A model generated the notes under the pieces. The model did no database searches, had not been told where the DNA came from, and was given only the letters and a program-made list of their open reading frames with translations. The translations under genes and the position numbers were made by a program. Of a DNA stretch of 64,000 nucleotides, positions 18,596 to 27,992 are shown piece by piece (within the stretch, counting starts at the first letter, position 1; the number at the start of each line of letters is the position of its first letter). The stretch lies in contig JAZKGQ010000022.1 of the NCBI GenBank assembly GCA_040385825.1, positions 1 through 64,000 on the forward strand. The letters run 5' to 3'. Origin of the DNA: JANNNF01 sp040385825. Lineage in GTDB: Bacteria > Pseudomonadota > Alphaproteobacteria > Rhodobacterales > Rhodobacteraceae.

Positions 18596-18789
18596 CGGGC
18601 ATCCTTTTCCACAGACTACCGCCCAGACATAGGCGTCGGGGGCGCGATTGCAAAGGCTTGGCACGGAAAACCTGTGGCGGAGGCGTGTTGGCCGGGCATT
18701 GCCCGCACGCCCCGCGTTGCACGCAGCGCCCTGATCGGCTATGCGGGCGGCGACAAGCTTGGCTATGGCAACAGACGGGGATCGGGCGC

Positions 18790-19836
18790 ATGACAACAGG
18801 GCACAACGGGCTGACCTATGCCGATGCGGGCGTGGATATTGACGCGGGCAACGCGCTGGTGGACCGGATCAAGCCTGCGGCCAAACGCACGATGCGGTCG
18901 GGGACGATGGGCGGGCTTGGCGGCTTTGGCGCGCTGTTCGATCTGAAGGGCGCGGGGTTCAAAGACCCCATCCTTGTGGCCGCGACCGACGGCGTGGGCA
19001 CCAAGCTGCGCATCGCGATTGACACGGGGCATGTCGATACCATCGGCGTCGATCTGGTGGCGATGTGCGTCAATGATCTTGTCTGCCAGGGGGCCGAACC
19101 CCTGTTCTTCCTTGACTATTTCGCCACCGGCAAGCTGGAGCTGGATCAGGCGACCCGCATCATCACCGGCATCGCGGCAGGCTGCGAGGCCAGTGGTTGC
19201 GCCCTGATCGGTGGCGAGACTGCCGAGATGCCGGGCATGTACCACGGCGGCGATTTCGACCTTGCGGGCTTTGCCGTGGGGGCGATGGAGCGCGGCGCGG
19301 ACCTGCCCGCAGGCGTGGTGGCGGGCGATGTGTTGCTGGGGCTGGCGTCCGACGGGGTGCATTCCAACGGCTATTCCTTTGTGCGCAAGGTGGTGGAACT
19401 GTCGGGCCTTGGCTGGCAGGCTGATTGCCCATTCAGCGAAGGCTCACTGGGGCAGGCGCTGCTGACGCCGACGCGGCTCTATGTGAAACAGGCGCTGGCG
19501 GCGGTGCGGGCCGGGGGGGTGCATGCGCTGGCCCATATCACCGGGGGCGGCTTGACCGAAAACCCGCCGCGTGTGATCCCCGAGGGGCTGGCCTGCCAGA
19601 TTGATCTGGGCGCCTGGACCCTGCCGCCGGTGTTCCGCTGGCTGGCGGAAACCGCGCATATGGCGGAACCGGAACTGCTGAAAACCTTCAATTGCGGCAT
19701 CGGCATGATGCTGGTGGTGGCCGCCGACCGGGCAGAGGCATTGACCGAACTGCTGACCGCTGCGGGTGAGACAGTCGTGCAGATGGGCGAAGTGGTGCCG
19801 GGCGACGGCGTGATCTACACGGGCCGTCTGCTGTGA
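18790..19836 (+). CDS. purM: Phosphoribosylformylglycinamidine cyclo-ligase
   Basis: 348-residue AIR synthetase, the ATP-dependent ring-closing step of purine synthesis. Recognisable blocks are YADAGVDIDAGNALVDRIK, VAATDGVGTKLRIA, GGETAEMPGMY and HITGGGLTENPPRVIPEG. Length is normal. Start ATG 18790 fits the conserved N-terminus; upstream in-frame codons are antisense to the lipid kinase. It overlaps purN by 4 bp. Confidence 0.97.
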   Translation: MTTGHNGLTYADAGVDIDAGNALVDRIKPAAKRTMRSGTMGGLGGFGALFDLKGAGFKDPILVAATDGVGTKLRIAIDTGHVDTIGVDLVAMCVNDLVCQGAEPLFFLDYFATGKLELDQATRIITGIAAGCEASGCALIGGETAEMPGMYHGGDFDLAGFAVGAMERGADLPAGVVAGDVLLGLASDGVHSNGYSFVRKVVELSGLGWQADCPFSEGSLGQALLTPTRLYVKQALAAVRAGGVHALAHITGGGLTENPPRVIPEGLACQIDLGAWTLPPVFRWLAETAHMAEPELLKTFNCGIGMMLVVAADRAEALTELLTAAGETVVQMGEVVPGDGVIYTGRLL

Positions 19837-20423
19837 AACGGGTGGCCATCCTGATTTCCGGGGGTGGCTCCAACATGCAGGCTTTGGTGCGCGATATGGC
19901 GGGCGACCACCCCGCGCGGGCGGTGCTGGTGGCGTCGAACGATCCGGCGGCGGCGGGGCTGGCGCATGCGGCCAGGCTCGGCATCGCCACGGCGGCGGTC
20001 AATCACCGCATCTTTGGCCGCGACCGCGCGGCGTTCGAGGCGGCGCTGCTGGCCCCGATCCTTGAGGCGGCCCCCGATATCCTGTGTCTTGCAGGCTTCA
20101 TGCGGGTGCTGACCCCGGCCTTCGTGGACCGTTTTCAGGGCCGGATGCTGAACATCCACCCGTCGCTTTTGCCCAAGTATCCCGGCCTGCACACGCATCA
20201 GCGCGCGCTCGATGCAGGCGACACCGAGGCCGGCTGCACCGTGCATGAGGTGACGCCCGTGCTGGACGATGGCCCGATCCTGGGCCAGGCCCGCGTGCCC
20301 GTGCTGCCCGGTGACACGGCAGATGATCTGACGCAGCGGGTGCTGGAACAGGAACACCGCCTCTATCCCGCCGTCCTGCGCCGATATGCGGCGGGGGACC
20401 GGACCCCGGTGATTATCGCGTGA
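19833..20423 (+). CDS. purN: Phosphoribosylglycinamide formyltransferase
   Basis: 196-residue GAR transformylase using 10-formyl-tetrahydrofolate. The motif ISGGGSNMQAL binds phosphate. The active site contains the Asn-His-Asp triad (LNIHPSLLPKYPGLHTHQRAL and the Asp in VHEVTPVLDDGP). It is translationally coupled to purM in the usual purM-purN order. Confidence 0.97.
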   Translation: MKRVAILISGGGSNMQALVRDMAGDHPARAVLVASNDPAAAGLAHAARLGIATAAVNHRIFGRDRAAFEAALLAPILEAAPDILCLAGFMRVLTPAFVDRFQGRMLNIHPSLLPKYPGLHTHQRALDAGDTEAGCTVHEVTPVLDDGPILGQARVPVLPGDTADDLTQRVLEQEHRLYPAVLRRYAAGDRTPVIIA

Positions 20424-20495
20424 CTTTCCTTTAACGCGCACACATCCTATAGCGGTTGTACGGGATGCCCCCGTGATACATTGCGAAAGACGCCC

Positions 20496-21653
20496 ATGCG
20501 CACCATCACCACGACCGCAGACCTTGCCGCATTCTGCGAGGCTGCCAAGGCAGAGCCTTACGTCACCATCGACACCGAGTTTCTGCGCGAACGCACCTAC
20601 TGGTCCAAGCTGTGCCTGATCCAGATGGCGCTGCCGGGCAAGGCCGGCGATGCGGTGCTGGTGGACCCTATTGACGGGGCCGACATGTCGATGGAACCGT
20701 TGTATGACCTGTTCCGCCATGAGGCGACGGTCAAGGTGTTTCACGCCGCCCGGCAGGATCTGGAGATTTTCTTCGTCGAAGGCAATGTCTTTCCCAAACC
20801 GCTGTTCGACACCCAGATCGCCGCCATGGTCTGCGGCTTTGGTGAACAGGTGGGGTATGAAACGCTGGTCAAGAAGATCGCCAAGGAAAACCTTGACAAG
20901 ACCAGCCGCTTTACCGACTGGTCGCGCCGCCCGCTGTCGACCGCGCAAAAGGATTATGCGCTGGCCGATGTGACCCATCTGCGGGTGATCTATGAATTCC
21001 TCGCCGCCCAACTGGCAAAATCGAAACGTGAGCCTTGGGTCGAGGAAGAACTGTCGATCCTGACCGACCCCGCCACCTACACCACCCATCCCGAAGACGC
21101 CTGGCTGCGGATCAAGACCCGCACCACCTCGGGCCGGTTTCTGGCCGTGGTCAAGGAACTGGCGCGCTTTCGCGAGGTGTATAGCCAGGGCAACAACGTG
21201 CCGCGCAGCCGGGTGATGAAGGATGACGCGCTGCTGGAACTGGCCTCGACCCGGCCATCGAACATGGAAGAACTGGGCCGCTCGCGCCTGTTGCAGCGCG
21301 AGGGGCGCAAGACCGAGATCGCCGAAGGCATCATTGCGGCGGTGAAGGCAGGCATGGACACCAAGGCAGAAGACCTGCCGAAGGTCGAGGCCGAGAAAGA
21401 CCAGATGCAGGTCAACCCCGCCCTGGCAGACCTGTTGCGCGTGCTGCTGAAGGCCAAGTCGGAATCGCTCGGCGTGGCGCCCAAGCTGATCGCGTCCAGC
21501 GCTGATCTGGACCTGATCGCCGCGGGCCAGCGCAATGTCGATGCGCTGTCGGGTTGGCGGTTCGAGGCTTTTGGCGACGATGCCCTGCGCCTGTGCAAGG
21601 GCGAGATCGCGCTGTCGGCCAAGGGCCATGAGGTGCGGGTGGTGCGTCTGTAA
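20496..21653 (+). CDS. rnd: Ribonuclease D
   Basis: 385-residue 3'-5' exoribonuclease for tRNA 3' maturation. DEDDy motifs are present: IDTEFLRE (Asp-x-Glu), HAARQDLEIFF and YALADVTHL. A helicase-and-RNase-D C-terminal (HRDC) domain lies at about 205-285. I chose ATG 20496 because the conserved domain begins at TTADLAAF just after it; a TTG at 20481 is possible. It converges on the Kef-type gene with only 15 bp between stops. Confidence 0.93.
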   Translation: MRTITTTADLAAFCEAAKAEPYVTIDTEFLRERTYWSKLCLIQMALPGKAGDAVLVDPIDGADMSMEPLYDLFRHEATVKVFHAARQDLEIFFVEGNVFPKPLFDTQIAAMVCGFGEQVGYETLVKKIAKENLDKTSRFTDWSRRPLSTAQKDYALADVTHLRVIYEFLAAQLAKSKREPWVEEELSILTDPATYTTHPEDAWLRIKTRTTSGRFLAVVKELARFREVYSQGNNVPRSRVMKDDALLELASTRPSNMEELGRSRLLQREGRKTEIAEGIIAAVKAGMDTKAEDLPKVEAEKDQMQVNPALADLLRVLLKAKSESLGVAPKLIASSADLDLIAAGQRNVDALSGWRFEAFGDDALRLCKGEIALSAKGHEVRVVRL

Positions 21654-21668
21654 CAGGGGGCAGGGGCG

Positions 21669-23615
21669 CTACTCTGCCGCCTGGTTTTTCGGGCGGGCCT
21701 CGTCCAACTCCTCGATCAGCGCGGTTTCCAGATCGCGGTCCAACTGTTTGGCGCGGTTGATGTAGGCCTCGTTCAGATGCACGGGCTGACCGGGCACCCA
21801 CAGTTCCGCCAGATCGCGCATCGCACCCCGGTCGACCTTGAAATAGGTCTGGCTCAGCTTGGCGGCCTCGTATTCCGTAAAGCCCATGTTTTCCAGAACA
21901 TAGCGCCCCGCCCGGATCGAGGCGTCGAAGGTTTCGCGCACGATGTCATTGGCCCCGGCCTGATACAGTTCGTACACATGCACCCGGTCGCGGGCGCGGG
22001 CGACGATGTGGATGTCGGGGCGTTCGTGGCGCGCGTGTTTCACGATGCGGGTGGCCGTGTCGCGGTCATCGACCGCCACCACCAGCACCTCGGCCTCGGC
22101 CAGACCTGCGGCGGCCAGCAGTTCGGGGCGGGCCGGATCGCCGAAGAACCCCTTCACGCCAAAGCGGCGCATGGTTTCGATGGTGCCCATATCGGCATCC
22201 AGCACCACCGTCGGCACGCCCGAGGTGCGCGCCAGACGGTTGACCACCTGGCCGAACCGCCCGATGCCTGCGATGATCACCCGGCCTTTTTCGGTGATCT
22301 CATCGGCTTGCGGGGTGGGGGCGCGGGCGGCGGCGCGGGCGGCAAGCCGATCATACAGGATGAACAGCAGCGGCGTCAGCAGCATCGACAGGCTGATCAC
22401 CAGCAGCACGATCTGCCCCATGGCCTCGGGCAGAATGCCTTCGCCGCGCGCAAAACTGACGATCAGAAAGCCGAACTCGCCCGCCTGCGCCAGACCCAGG
22501 GTAAACAGCCAGCGGTCGCGTCCCCTGATGCCAAAGCCAAGCGCCACAACGAACAGCACCGCGCATTTCAGACCGATCAGCGCAAGGGTCAGCCCGATGA
22601 TGGTCAGCGGCGCGCTGGCCAGCACGGAAAAATTGACTCCGATGCCGACCGTCATGAAGAACAGCCCCAGAAGCAGCCCCTTGAAGGGTTTGATGTCAGC
22701 CTCGATCTGGTGGCGGAATTCCGAGTTCGCCAGCACCACACCGGCGACAAAGGTGCCAAGCGCGGGCGACAACCCGACCAGCATCATCAGAAACGCGATG
22801 CCAAGCACGGTCAGCAGCGAAATGAAGGTCGACATTTCCGGCAGCCGAGAGGCGTGGACAAAGCGGAAGATTGGCCGGGTCAGGAAATGGCCGACCAGCA
22901 CGATGGCCGCGACAATCGCCAGCGTCAGCACCGCATCGGCCCAGGCGGGCAGGGCCTGCACGAAATCGATCAGCGGCGCGGCAGAGCCTGCTGCGGCCTC
23001 TGCGGCCAGGTCAGCCTCTGTGGTGGCCAGCGCCGGGGCCAGCGCCGGGGCCAGATCCGGGGATGCGGCAAACTCGCTGGCGGCAGGCCCCACGACCACC
23101 GGCAGCGCCAGCAGCGGGATCAGCGCCAGGATCGGCACCACCGCAATATCCTGCGTCAGCAGCACCGAAAACGTCGCCCGCCCGCCCGCGCTGCGCATCA
23201 GGTTCTTTTCATTCAGCGTTTGCAGCACGATGGCGGTCGAGGACAAGGACACCAGCATGCCGATGGTCAGCGCCACCGGCCATTGTTGCCCCTGCACGAT
23301 CAGGGCAGCGGTCACGATACCCGTGGTGCCCAGAACCTGCGCGCCGCCCAGACCGATCAGCTTGTGCCGCATGTCCCACAGGGTGCGGGGTTCCAGTTCC
23401 AGCCCGATCAGGAACAGCATCATCACCACGCCGAATTCGGCGACATGCTGCAAATCCTGCGCCTGCGTGCCTGCAAGGCCGAACACCGGCCCCAGCAGGA
23501 TGCCCGCCGCGAGATAACCCAGCACCGACCCCAAGCCCAGACGGATGGAAATTGGCACCACCAGAACGGCGGCGGCAAGGTAGAGGCTGGCTTGAAGCAG
23601 GAAACCTTCCATCAT
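21669..23615 (-). CDS. CPA2 monovalent cation:proton antiporter (KefB/KefC-like)
   Basis: 648-residue inner-membrane transporter. About 12-13 helices form the Na_H_exchanger domain (residues 1-390), and an RCK/TrkA-N domain follows (RVIIAGIGRFGQVVNRLA, about 418-540) that binds a nucleotide or glutathione ligand. It should exchange potassium for protons under stress. An odd point is a 60-residue Ala/Pro-rich insert in a loop near residues 185-245 (PDLAPALAPALATTEADLAAE), absent from E. coli KefC. Two adjacent ATGs (23615 and 23612) can serve as start; the upstream extension to 23861 is not family-like. Confidence 0.88.
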   Translation of the reverse strand: MMEGFLLQASLYLAAAVLVVPISIRLGLGSVLGYLAAGILLGPVFGLAGTQAQDLQHVAEFGVVMMLFLIGLELEPRTLWDMRHKLIGLGGAQVLGTTGIVTAALIVQGQQWPVALTIGMLVSLSSTAIVLQTLNEKNLMRSAGGRATFSVLLTQDIAVVPILALIPLLALPVVVGPAASEFAASPDLAPALAPALATTEADLAAEAAAGSAAPLIDFVQALPAWADAVLTLAIVAAIVLVGHFLTRPIFRFVHASRLPEMSTFISLLTVLGIAFLMMLVGLSPALGTFVAGVVLANSEFRHQIEADIKPFKGLLLGLFFMTVGIGVNFSVLASAPLTIIGLTLALIGLKCAVLFVVALGFGIRGRDRWLFTLGLAQAGEFGFLIVSFARGEGILPEAMGQIVLLVISLSMLLTPLLFILYDRLAARAAARAPTPQADEITEKGRVIIAGIGRFGQVVNRLARTSGVPTVVLDADMGTIETMRRFGVKGFFGDPARPELLAAAGLAEAEVLVVAVDDRDTATRIVKHARHERPDIHIVARARDRVHVYELYQAGANDIVRETFDASIRAGRYVLENMGFTEYEAAKLSQTYFKVDRGAMRDLAELWVPGQPVHLNEAYINRAKQLDRDLETALIEELDEARPKNQAAE

Positions 23616-23939
23616 GGACTTTCTGTATGGCTCTGGGGCGCGAAAAAGGCAGGGCAGTCTCTGTCGGGTGTCATCTGGTCCGGATTGATCAGACCTTGCC
23701 CCCGCGCAGGCGCGGGATGGGGCAGCCTGACAGGATGGAACAAACGGGTCAGGGCCACCAGACCGGTGCACCAGACCCGCCAAGGATAATCGGCCCCGCC
23801 GGTCAATGTCCATGCCGAGATGACATGGGGGCAGGCAGAAAACCGGATGCCCGGACCACACGCAGGCCCGTTGGTGGATGGCACGAAACTGTGTTCATCG
23901 GGGCGCGCCAATCAGGACCATGCTCGCGCGGGCAAAGGG
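23616..23939. other. Gene-free interval between the antiporter and the PilM/PilP-like gene
   Basis: 324 bp upstream of the antiporter start and downstream of the large gene's stop. A GC-rich hairpin (GCCCCCGCGC..GCGCGGGATGGGGC, about 23697-23721) is the only structure seen; in the antiporter mRNA it would lie about 80 nt before the start. No gene was recognised. Confidence 0.35.
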
Positions 23940-26900
23940 TCAGCTTTTGGGCAGTTTCAGCGAGAGCATGCGCCCGCCCTTCTGATAGCGCACTTCCGAC
24001 GAAGTGATCGCAGCGACCTTGCCCCCGTCGATGTTGTCGCCGACCCGGACTTTCTTGTAGCGGCCATTGGCCTGCCGCACCAGGGCGTAGCGTTTGGAAT
24101 CGCTGCCATAGACCCCGATCAGGTTGACCTTGGACAGGTTGATGGCGTTGACGAAGGTGGCCTGTTTGGCCACGGTGCCCTTCAGCGATCTGGACGACCG
24201 GGGGACGGCGGCAAGTTCGGGTTCGTCATCGGCCTCTGGTTCGGTGGCTTCGGGTTCCTTGACTCTGGTCGGCGCCTTGGCCGGGGCCTTGATGCGTGGC
24301 GCAGGTTCGGCGGCGGCAAGCTGCACCTCCGGCTCTGGTTCCGGTGCGGGATCGGGCGCGCGGATTGCGGCAGCGACGGCAGCTTCGACGGCGCGTGACA
24401 GATCGCTGGGGCGTTCTGCCGGTCGGCGCGAGATGGCCAGCAGGCTGGGGTTGGCAGGGTCGGCGGCGGCAAGGGCAGCGGCCTGGGCCTTGGCCAGATC
24501 CTCGGCCTGAGCGGCCAGCGAGGCCCCTTCGGTTTCGGCACGGGCGGCGGCCCCTGCCGCCAGCACGGCTTGCGGGCGGGCCCGCGGCAGCAGGCTGGCG
24601 GCCTCGGTTGCGGCCTCGGTGGTGGCGGCCGGATCAGGCAGGGCTGCGGCATCATCCTGTGGTGCTGTGGTCAGCGCCGCCGGGCGGGTGCGGGGCCGGA
24701 AGCCTTGCAACGCGGGGTCGGCGGCGGGCGGAGGGGCAGGCTGGGCCACAACTGCCGCGGCGGGCGTCTCGCCCAGAGGCACAGCTTCGACCGTTGCTTC
24801 GGCGGACGGGGGCGCAGGTGCGGCCAGCGCAGCAGCGGCGGCCACGACAGCCGCGCTGCGCTGTGGCGGCACCACGGGCGGCGGCCCGGCAAAAAGCATG
24901 ACGCCCTCGGGCGTCAGAATGCCTTCGGGCGTTGGCTGGATCATGCCTTTGGCGTCGAACTGATAGACGGTGCCAAAGGGCGGGGGCGGCGCCTGTGCAT
25001 CGGGCGCAGCATCGCCCCTGGCCTCGGGGGCGGGCAGGGCCAGCGCATCCAGCGCCGGGGGGGGCGTGTCCATCGCGGCCAGGAAAATCTCGTCCTGCGC
25101 CTCGTTCAGGGGGGGGGCGGCGGCGGGGCTGTCGGCGGTGGTTGCCGCGGCGGGCGATGCGGCAGCGGGGGGCGCATCTGCCGGCATGGCGTCTTCGACC
25201 GGGACTGTGGTCAGGTCAGCCTCGGGATCTGCCGAGGCGGCAAGGTCCAGCATGGCCGGGTCTTGTTCATCGGCCAGCATTTCGTCGTCGATGCCAGGAA
25301 CCGTGGTTTCGGTCGCAAGCGTCGCCCCATCGGCGCCGCTGTCGCCAGAGGCAAGGTAGAACGACGACCATGCCGCCACCAGCGCCAGAAACAGCAGCAG
25401 CATCGCGGTCAGGATCAGGCCCAGATAGCGGGGCTTGCCGCGCTGCACGGGGCGCGCGCCAAAGGTGCCGCCCGGTTTGGTCAGCGGTTTGTTCGGAGCA
25501 AGGGTCTGGGCCGGGTGACGGGCCTCGGCCATGGCGGCAGAGGATGGGGCGGCAGAGGCTGCCGCAGCCTTCTTCTTTTTCGCGCTGGCACCAGCCGCGG
25601 GTCCGACCAGCGCACCAAAGCCCTTGGTCATGCTGCTGCGGGCAAGGCCCGCCACAGACTGGCCCGCGCCCGATGATTTTGCACCGGCCTGCGCCGGACG
25701 GGGCATGGGGGGCAAATCCTCGATCGGCTTGCCGCGTGCGGCGCGCACAAGGTCGGCCTCGGCCGGACGTGCCAGACCGGCCAACCGGCCCGCCGTGGCA
25801 GAGGCTGCCCCAAGGGCGGGGGCCGCGCCGTTCAGCAGCGGTGGGGCGGCGACGGGGGTGGCCACCACCGGCGGCAGGCCCGCAGTATCGCCCGCCGCGC
25901 GGCGGCTGGCAAAGGCCATGCGGATCGCCGCTGGCGGCGCTGGCGGGATGTCGTCGGGCGCATCGGTCGCAGGTTTGCGCGGGTCCAGCGTCACGTCTGG
26001 CGCGGGTGCCTCGTCGATCTCGGGGAAGGGGGTGGCGTCGAACACATGGGTAAAGGGGGCTTCGTCGGCCTCGCCCGCCGACGGGGCGGCGGCAAGGGCC
26101 GCAGAAAAGGCGGGTTCGGTATCGACGACCGGGGGCAGGAAATCGGCCACGCTGTCGGCGGGGGCGGGTACGGCAGCCCATTCGGCGGGGGCTGCATAGA
26201 CGGGTTCTGGCAAGGGATCGGCAGGTTTGTCGGACCAGCGCGAAACTGGGGGGCGCGATTCCTGTGCCGGGCGGGTGTCGTGGAAGGCGATCAGCGGTTC
26301 CTCGTCCACCTCGGGCAAAGGCGCCGGGGTGGGGTCCGCTTCCGGGGCAAAGGTTGTCTCGGGGGCCGGCGCGATGCTGGCGTGCTCTGCCACGGGCAGG
26401 ATCACGTCGGCTGGTGCAGGGTCCACCACCGCAGGCTCTGCCGGGGGCACATCAACCGGGTCCAACGCGACCGGGGCCGCAGCGGCAACAGGTGCGGCTT
26501 TGGGCAAGGCGCGGTCGCGGATCACGATGGCGTCGCGGTCGCGTTCGACCGCCTCGCCTGCCGCCAGTTGGGTCGCGGCATGGGCCGTGGGGCCAAAGAA
26601 CGGCTCGCCCGCAAAATCGCCGTCCGGAATGGCGACGAAAGACATCGGGTTCAGCCGGTGTTCGGCGGCAAAGGCCTCGGCCTCGACCAGGGTTTCGCGG
26701 GCGACCACGGCAACCTGCACCACCGGACCGGTGCCGTGCCAGTCGAACACCAGATCGGCCACGTCATACGGGGTGCGCCCTTCCAGCCCGGCGCGGATCT
26801 GCGCCAGACGGCTGGCCTCATCCGGGCCGGGGGCCTCGACCTCGGCATAAAGGATCTGCGAGTTGGGGATCACCAGCTTGGTGGTGATGCCGCGCGGCGA

Positions 26901-27053
26901 CACGCCAAGGGCGGTCTTGCGCAGATACCCCAGGGCCTCGGCCAGATCAGGCTCGGCAAAGGACACCTCGCCCACCGGGGTCCAGCCCTTCGAGGTGCGA
27001 TGCAACAGGCCGATGGCCTCGTCAGTGATGTTCAGGGCGAATGTCGGTTTCAT
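23940..27053 (-). CDS. Large single-pass membrane protein joining PilM/GspL-like and PilP/GspC-like ends
   Basis: 1037 residues, not assignable to a named gene. Residues 1-190 read like the actin-fold cytoplasmic part of PilM/GspL (LVIPNSQILYAEVEAPGP, then RAGLEGRTPYDVADLVFDW and VVQVAVVARETL). A 340-residue Pro/Ala/Glu-rich region follows. One membrane helix lies near 540-565 (YLGLILTAMLLLFLALVAAW), then a second low-complexity region. The C-terminal 80 residues (NLIGVYGSDSKRYALVRQ, KKVRVGDNIDGGKVAAI) resemble the beta domain of PilP/GspC. It may couple a cytoplasmic scaffold to a periplasmic partner, but no type II secretion or type IV pilus genes are nearby. It is divergent from the SIMPL gene. 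Confidence 0.6.
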   Translation of the reverse strand: MKPTFALNITDEAIGLLHRTSKGWTPVGEVSFAEPDLAEALGYLRKTALGVSPRGITTKLVIPNSQILYAEVEAPGPDEASRLAQIRAGLEGRTPYDVADLVFDWHGTGPVVQVAVVARETLVEAEAFAAEHRLNPMSFVAIPDGDFAGEPFFGPTAHAATQLAAGEAVERDRDAIVIRDRALPKAAPVAAAAPVALDPVDVPPAEPAVVDPAPADVILPVAEHASIAPAPETTFAPEADPTPAPLPEVDEEPLIAFHDTRPAQESRPPVSRWSDKPADPLPEPVYAAPAEWAAVPAPADSVADFLPPVVDTEPAFSAALAAAPSAGEADEAPFTHVFDATPFPEIDEAPAPDVTLDPRKPATDAPDDIPPAPPAAIRMAFASRRAAGDTAGLPPVVATPVAAPPLLNGAAPALGAASATAGRLAGLARPAEADLVRAARGKPIEDLPPMPRPAQAGAKSSGAGQSVAGLARSSMTKGFGALVGPAAGASAKKKKAAAASAAPSSAAMAEARHPAQTLAPNKPLTKPGGTFGARPVQRGKPRYLGLILTAMLLLFLALVAAWSSFYLASGDSGADGATLATETTVPGIDDEMLADEQDPAMLDLAASADPEADLTTVPVEDAMPADAPPAAASPAAATTADSPAAAPPLNEAQDEIFLAAMDTPPPALDALALPAPEARGDAAPDAQAPPPPFGTVYQFDAKGMIQPTPEGILTPEGVMLFAGPPPVVPPQRSAAVVAAAAALAAPAPPSAEATVEAVPLGETPAAAVVAQPAPPPAADPALQGFRPRTRPAALTTAPQDDAAALPDPAATTEAATEAASLLPRARPQAVLAAGAAARAETEGASLAAQAEDLAKAQAAALAAADPANPSLLAISRRPAERPSDLSRAVEAAVAAAIRAPDPAPEPEPEVQLAAAEPAPRIKAPAKAPTRVKEPEATEPEADDEPELAAVPRSSRSLKGTVAKQATFVNAINLSKVNLIGVYGSDSKRYALVRQANGRYKKVRVGDNIDGGKVAAITSSEVRYQKGGRMLSLKLPKS

Positions 27054-27214
27054 TCCACGGGTCTAACACAAGTTCCGGGATGTCGGGAACGCGATCCCGA
27101 CGGCTCGCGCAGCATTACAGCAGCTTTTTGCCGAAGGGAAGGAAAACGGCCAAGGATTGGGTTGTGGCCTGCGTCTTATCCATGATTTGTCGCCCCATCC
27201 AAGGAGGATATCCG

Positions 27215-27949
27215 ATGCGCACACGTTACGTTCTGGCCCTTTGCACCGCCTTTGTGCCCGTGCTTGCCACCCCGCTGTTGCTGGCGCCCGGTACGGCCCA
27301 TGCTCAGGCAGCCCAAGCCGCAAGTCCCGCTGCCGCGATGATCACCGTCAACGGCGAAGGCGTGGTGCAGGCCGCCCCCGACATGGCCACCCTGTCGATC
27401 GGCGTGACGACGCAAAACCCGACCGCAACCGAGGCTTTGGCCGCCAATACCGCCGCGATGGACGGGGTTCTGGCCCGGTTGCGTGCGGCAGGGGTGGCCG
27501 ACAGTGATCTGCAAACCTCGAACCTGTCGGTGAACCCGAATTTCACCGGCTACGAATCGGGCGCGGCCCCCACCATCAGTTCCTATATTGCGGTCAATCA
27601 GCTGAACGTGCGGATCAAGGCGCTTGATACGCTTGGCACCGTGCTGGACGCTGCGGTGTCGGATGGGGCCAACACGCTGAACGGGCTGACCTTTGGCCTG
27701 ATCGACCCCAAACCCACGATGGATGCCGCGCGCAAGGCTGCCGTCGCCGATGCCATCGCGCGGGCCACGCTGCTGGTCGAGGCATCGGGCGGCAAACTGG
27801 GCCGGGTGGTATCGATCACCGAGGGCGGCGGCTATTCGGCGCCGCAGCCGATGTTCCGCGCCGATGCGGCATCCAGCCCGGTGCCGGTGGCACAGGGCGA
27901 GGTCGGCGTCACCGCGATGGTGACCGTGGTGTTCGAGATCGTGCAGTAA
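27215..27949 (+). CDS. SIMPL-domain (DUF541) periplasmic protein
   Basis: 244-residue exported protein with a signal peptide ending near Ala-His-Ala-Gln (about residue 31). The DUF541/SIMPL core follows: ITVNGEGVVQAAPDMATLSIGV at its start, then the alternating strands through NGLTFGLIDPK and ARKAAVADAIARA. Homologues (E. coli YggE/BP26) form periplasmic oligomers and are linked to oxidative-stress tolerance; biochemical activity is unknown. Start ATG 27215 has a strong AAGGAGGA. Confidence 0.9.
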   Translation: MRTRYVLALCTAFVPVLATPLLLAPGTAHAQAAQAASPAAAMITVNGEGVVQAAPDMATLSIGVTTQNPTATEALAANTAAMDGVLARLRAAGVADSDLQTSNLSVNPNFTGYESGAAPTISSYIAVNQLNVRIKALDTLGTVLDAAVSDGANTLNGLTFGLIDPKPTMDAARKAAVADAIARATLLVEASGGKLGRVVSITEGGGYSAPQPMFRADAASSPVPVAQGEVGVTAMVTVVFEIVQ

Positions 27950-27963
27950 CGCCCCTGCTGCGG

Positions 27964-27983
27964 CCCCGGCCTTCGGGCCGGGG
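27964..27983. terminator. CCCCGGCC-TTCG-GGCCGGGG hairpin between convergent genes
   Basis: A perfect 8-bp GC stem with a stable UUCG tetraloop, placed between the SIMPL stop (27949) and the convergent RTX stop (27993). There is no U-tract, so it is an mRNA 3'-end stabiliser or Rho-assisted terminator. Confidence 0.5.
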
Positions 27984-27992
27984 ATCGCGCAG

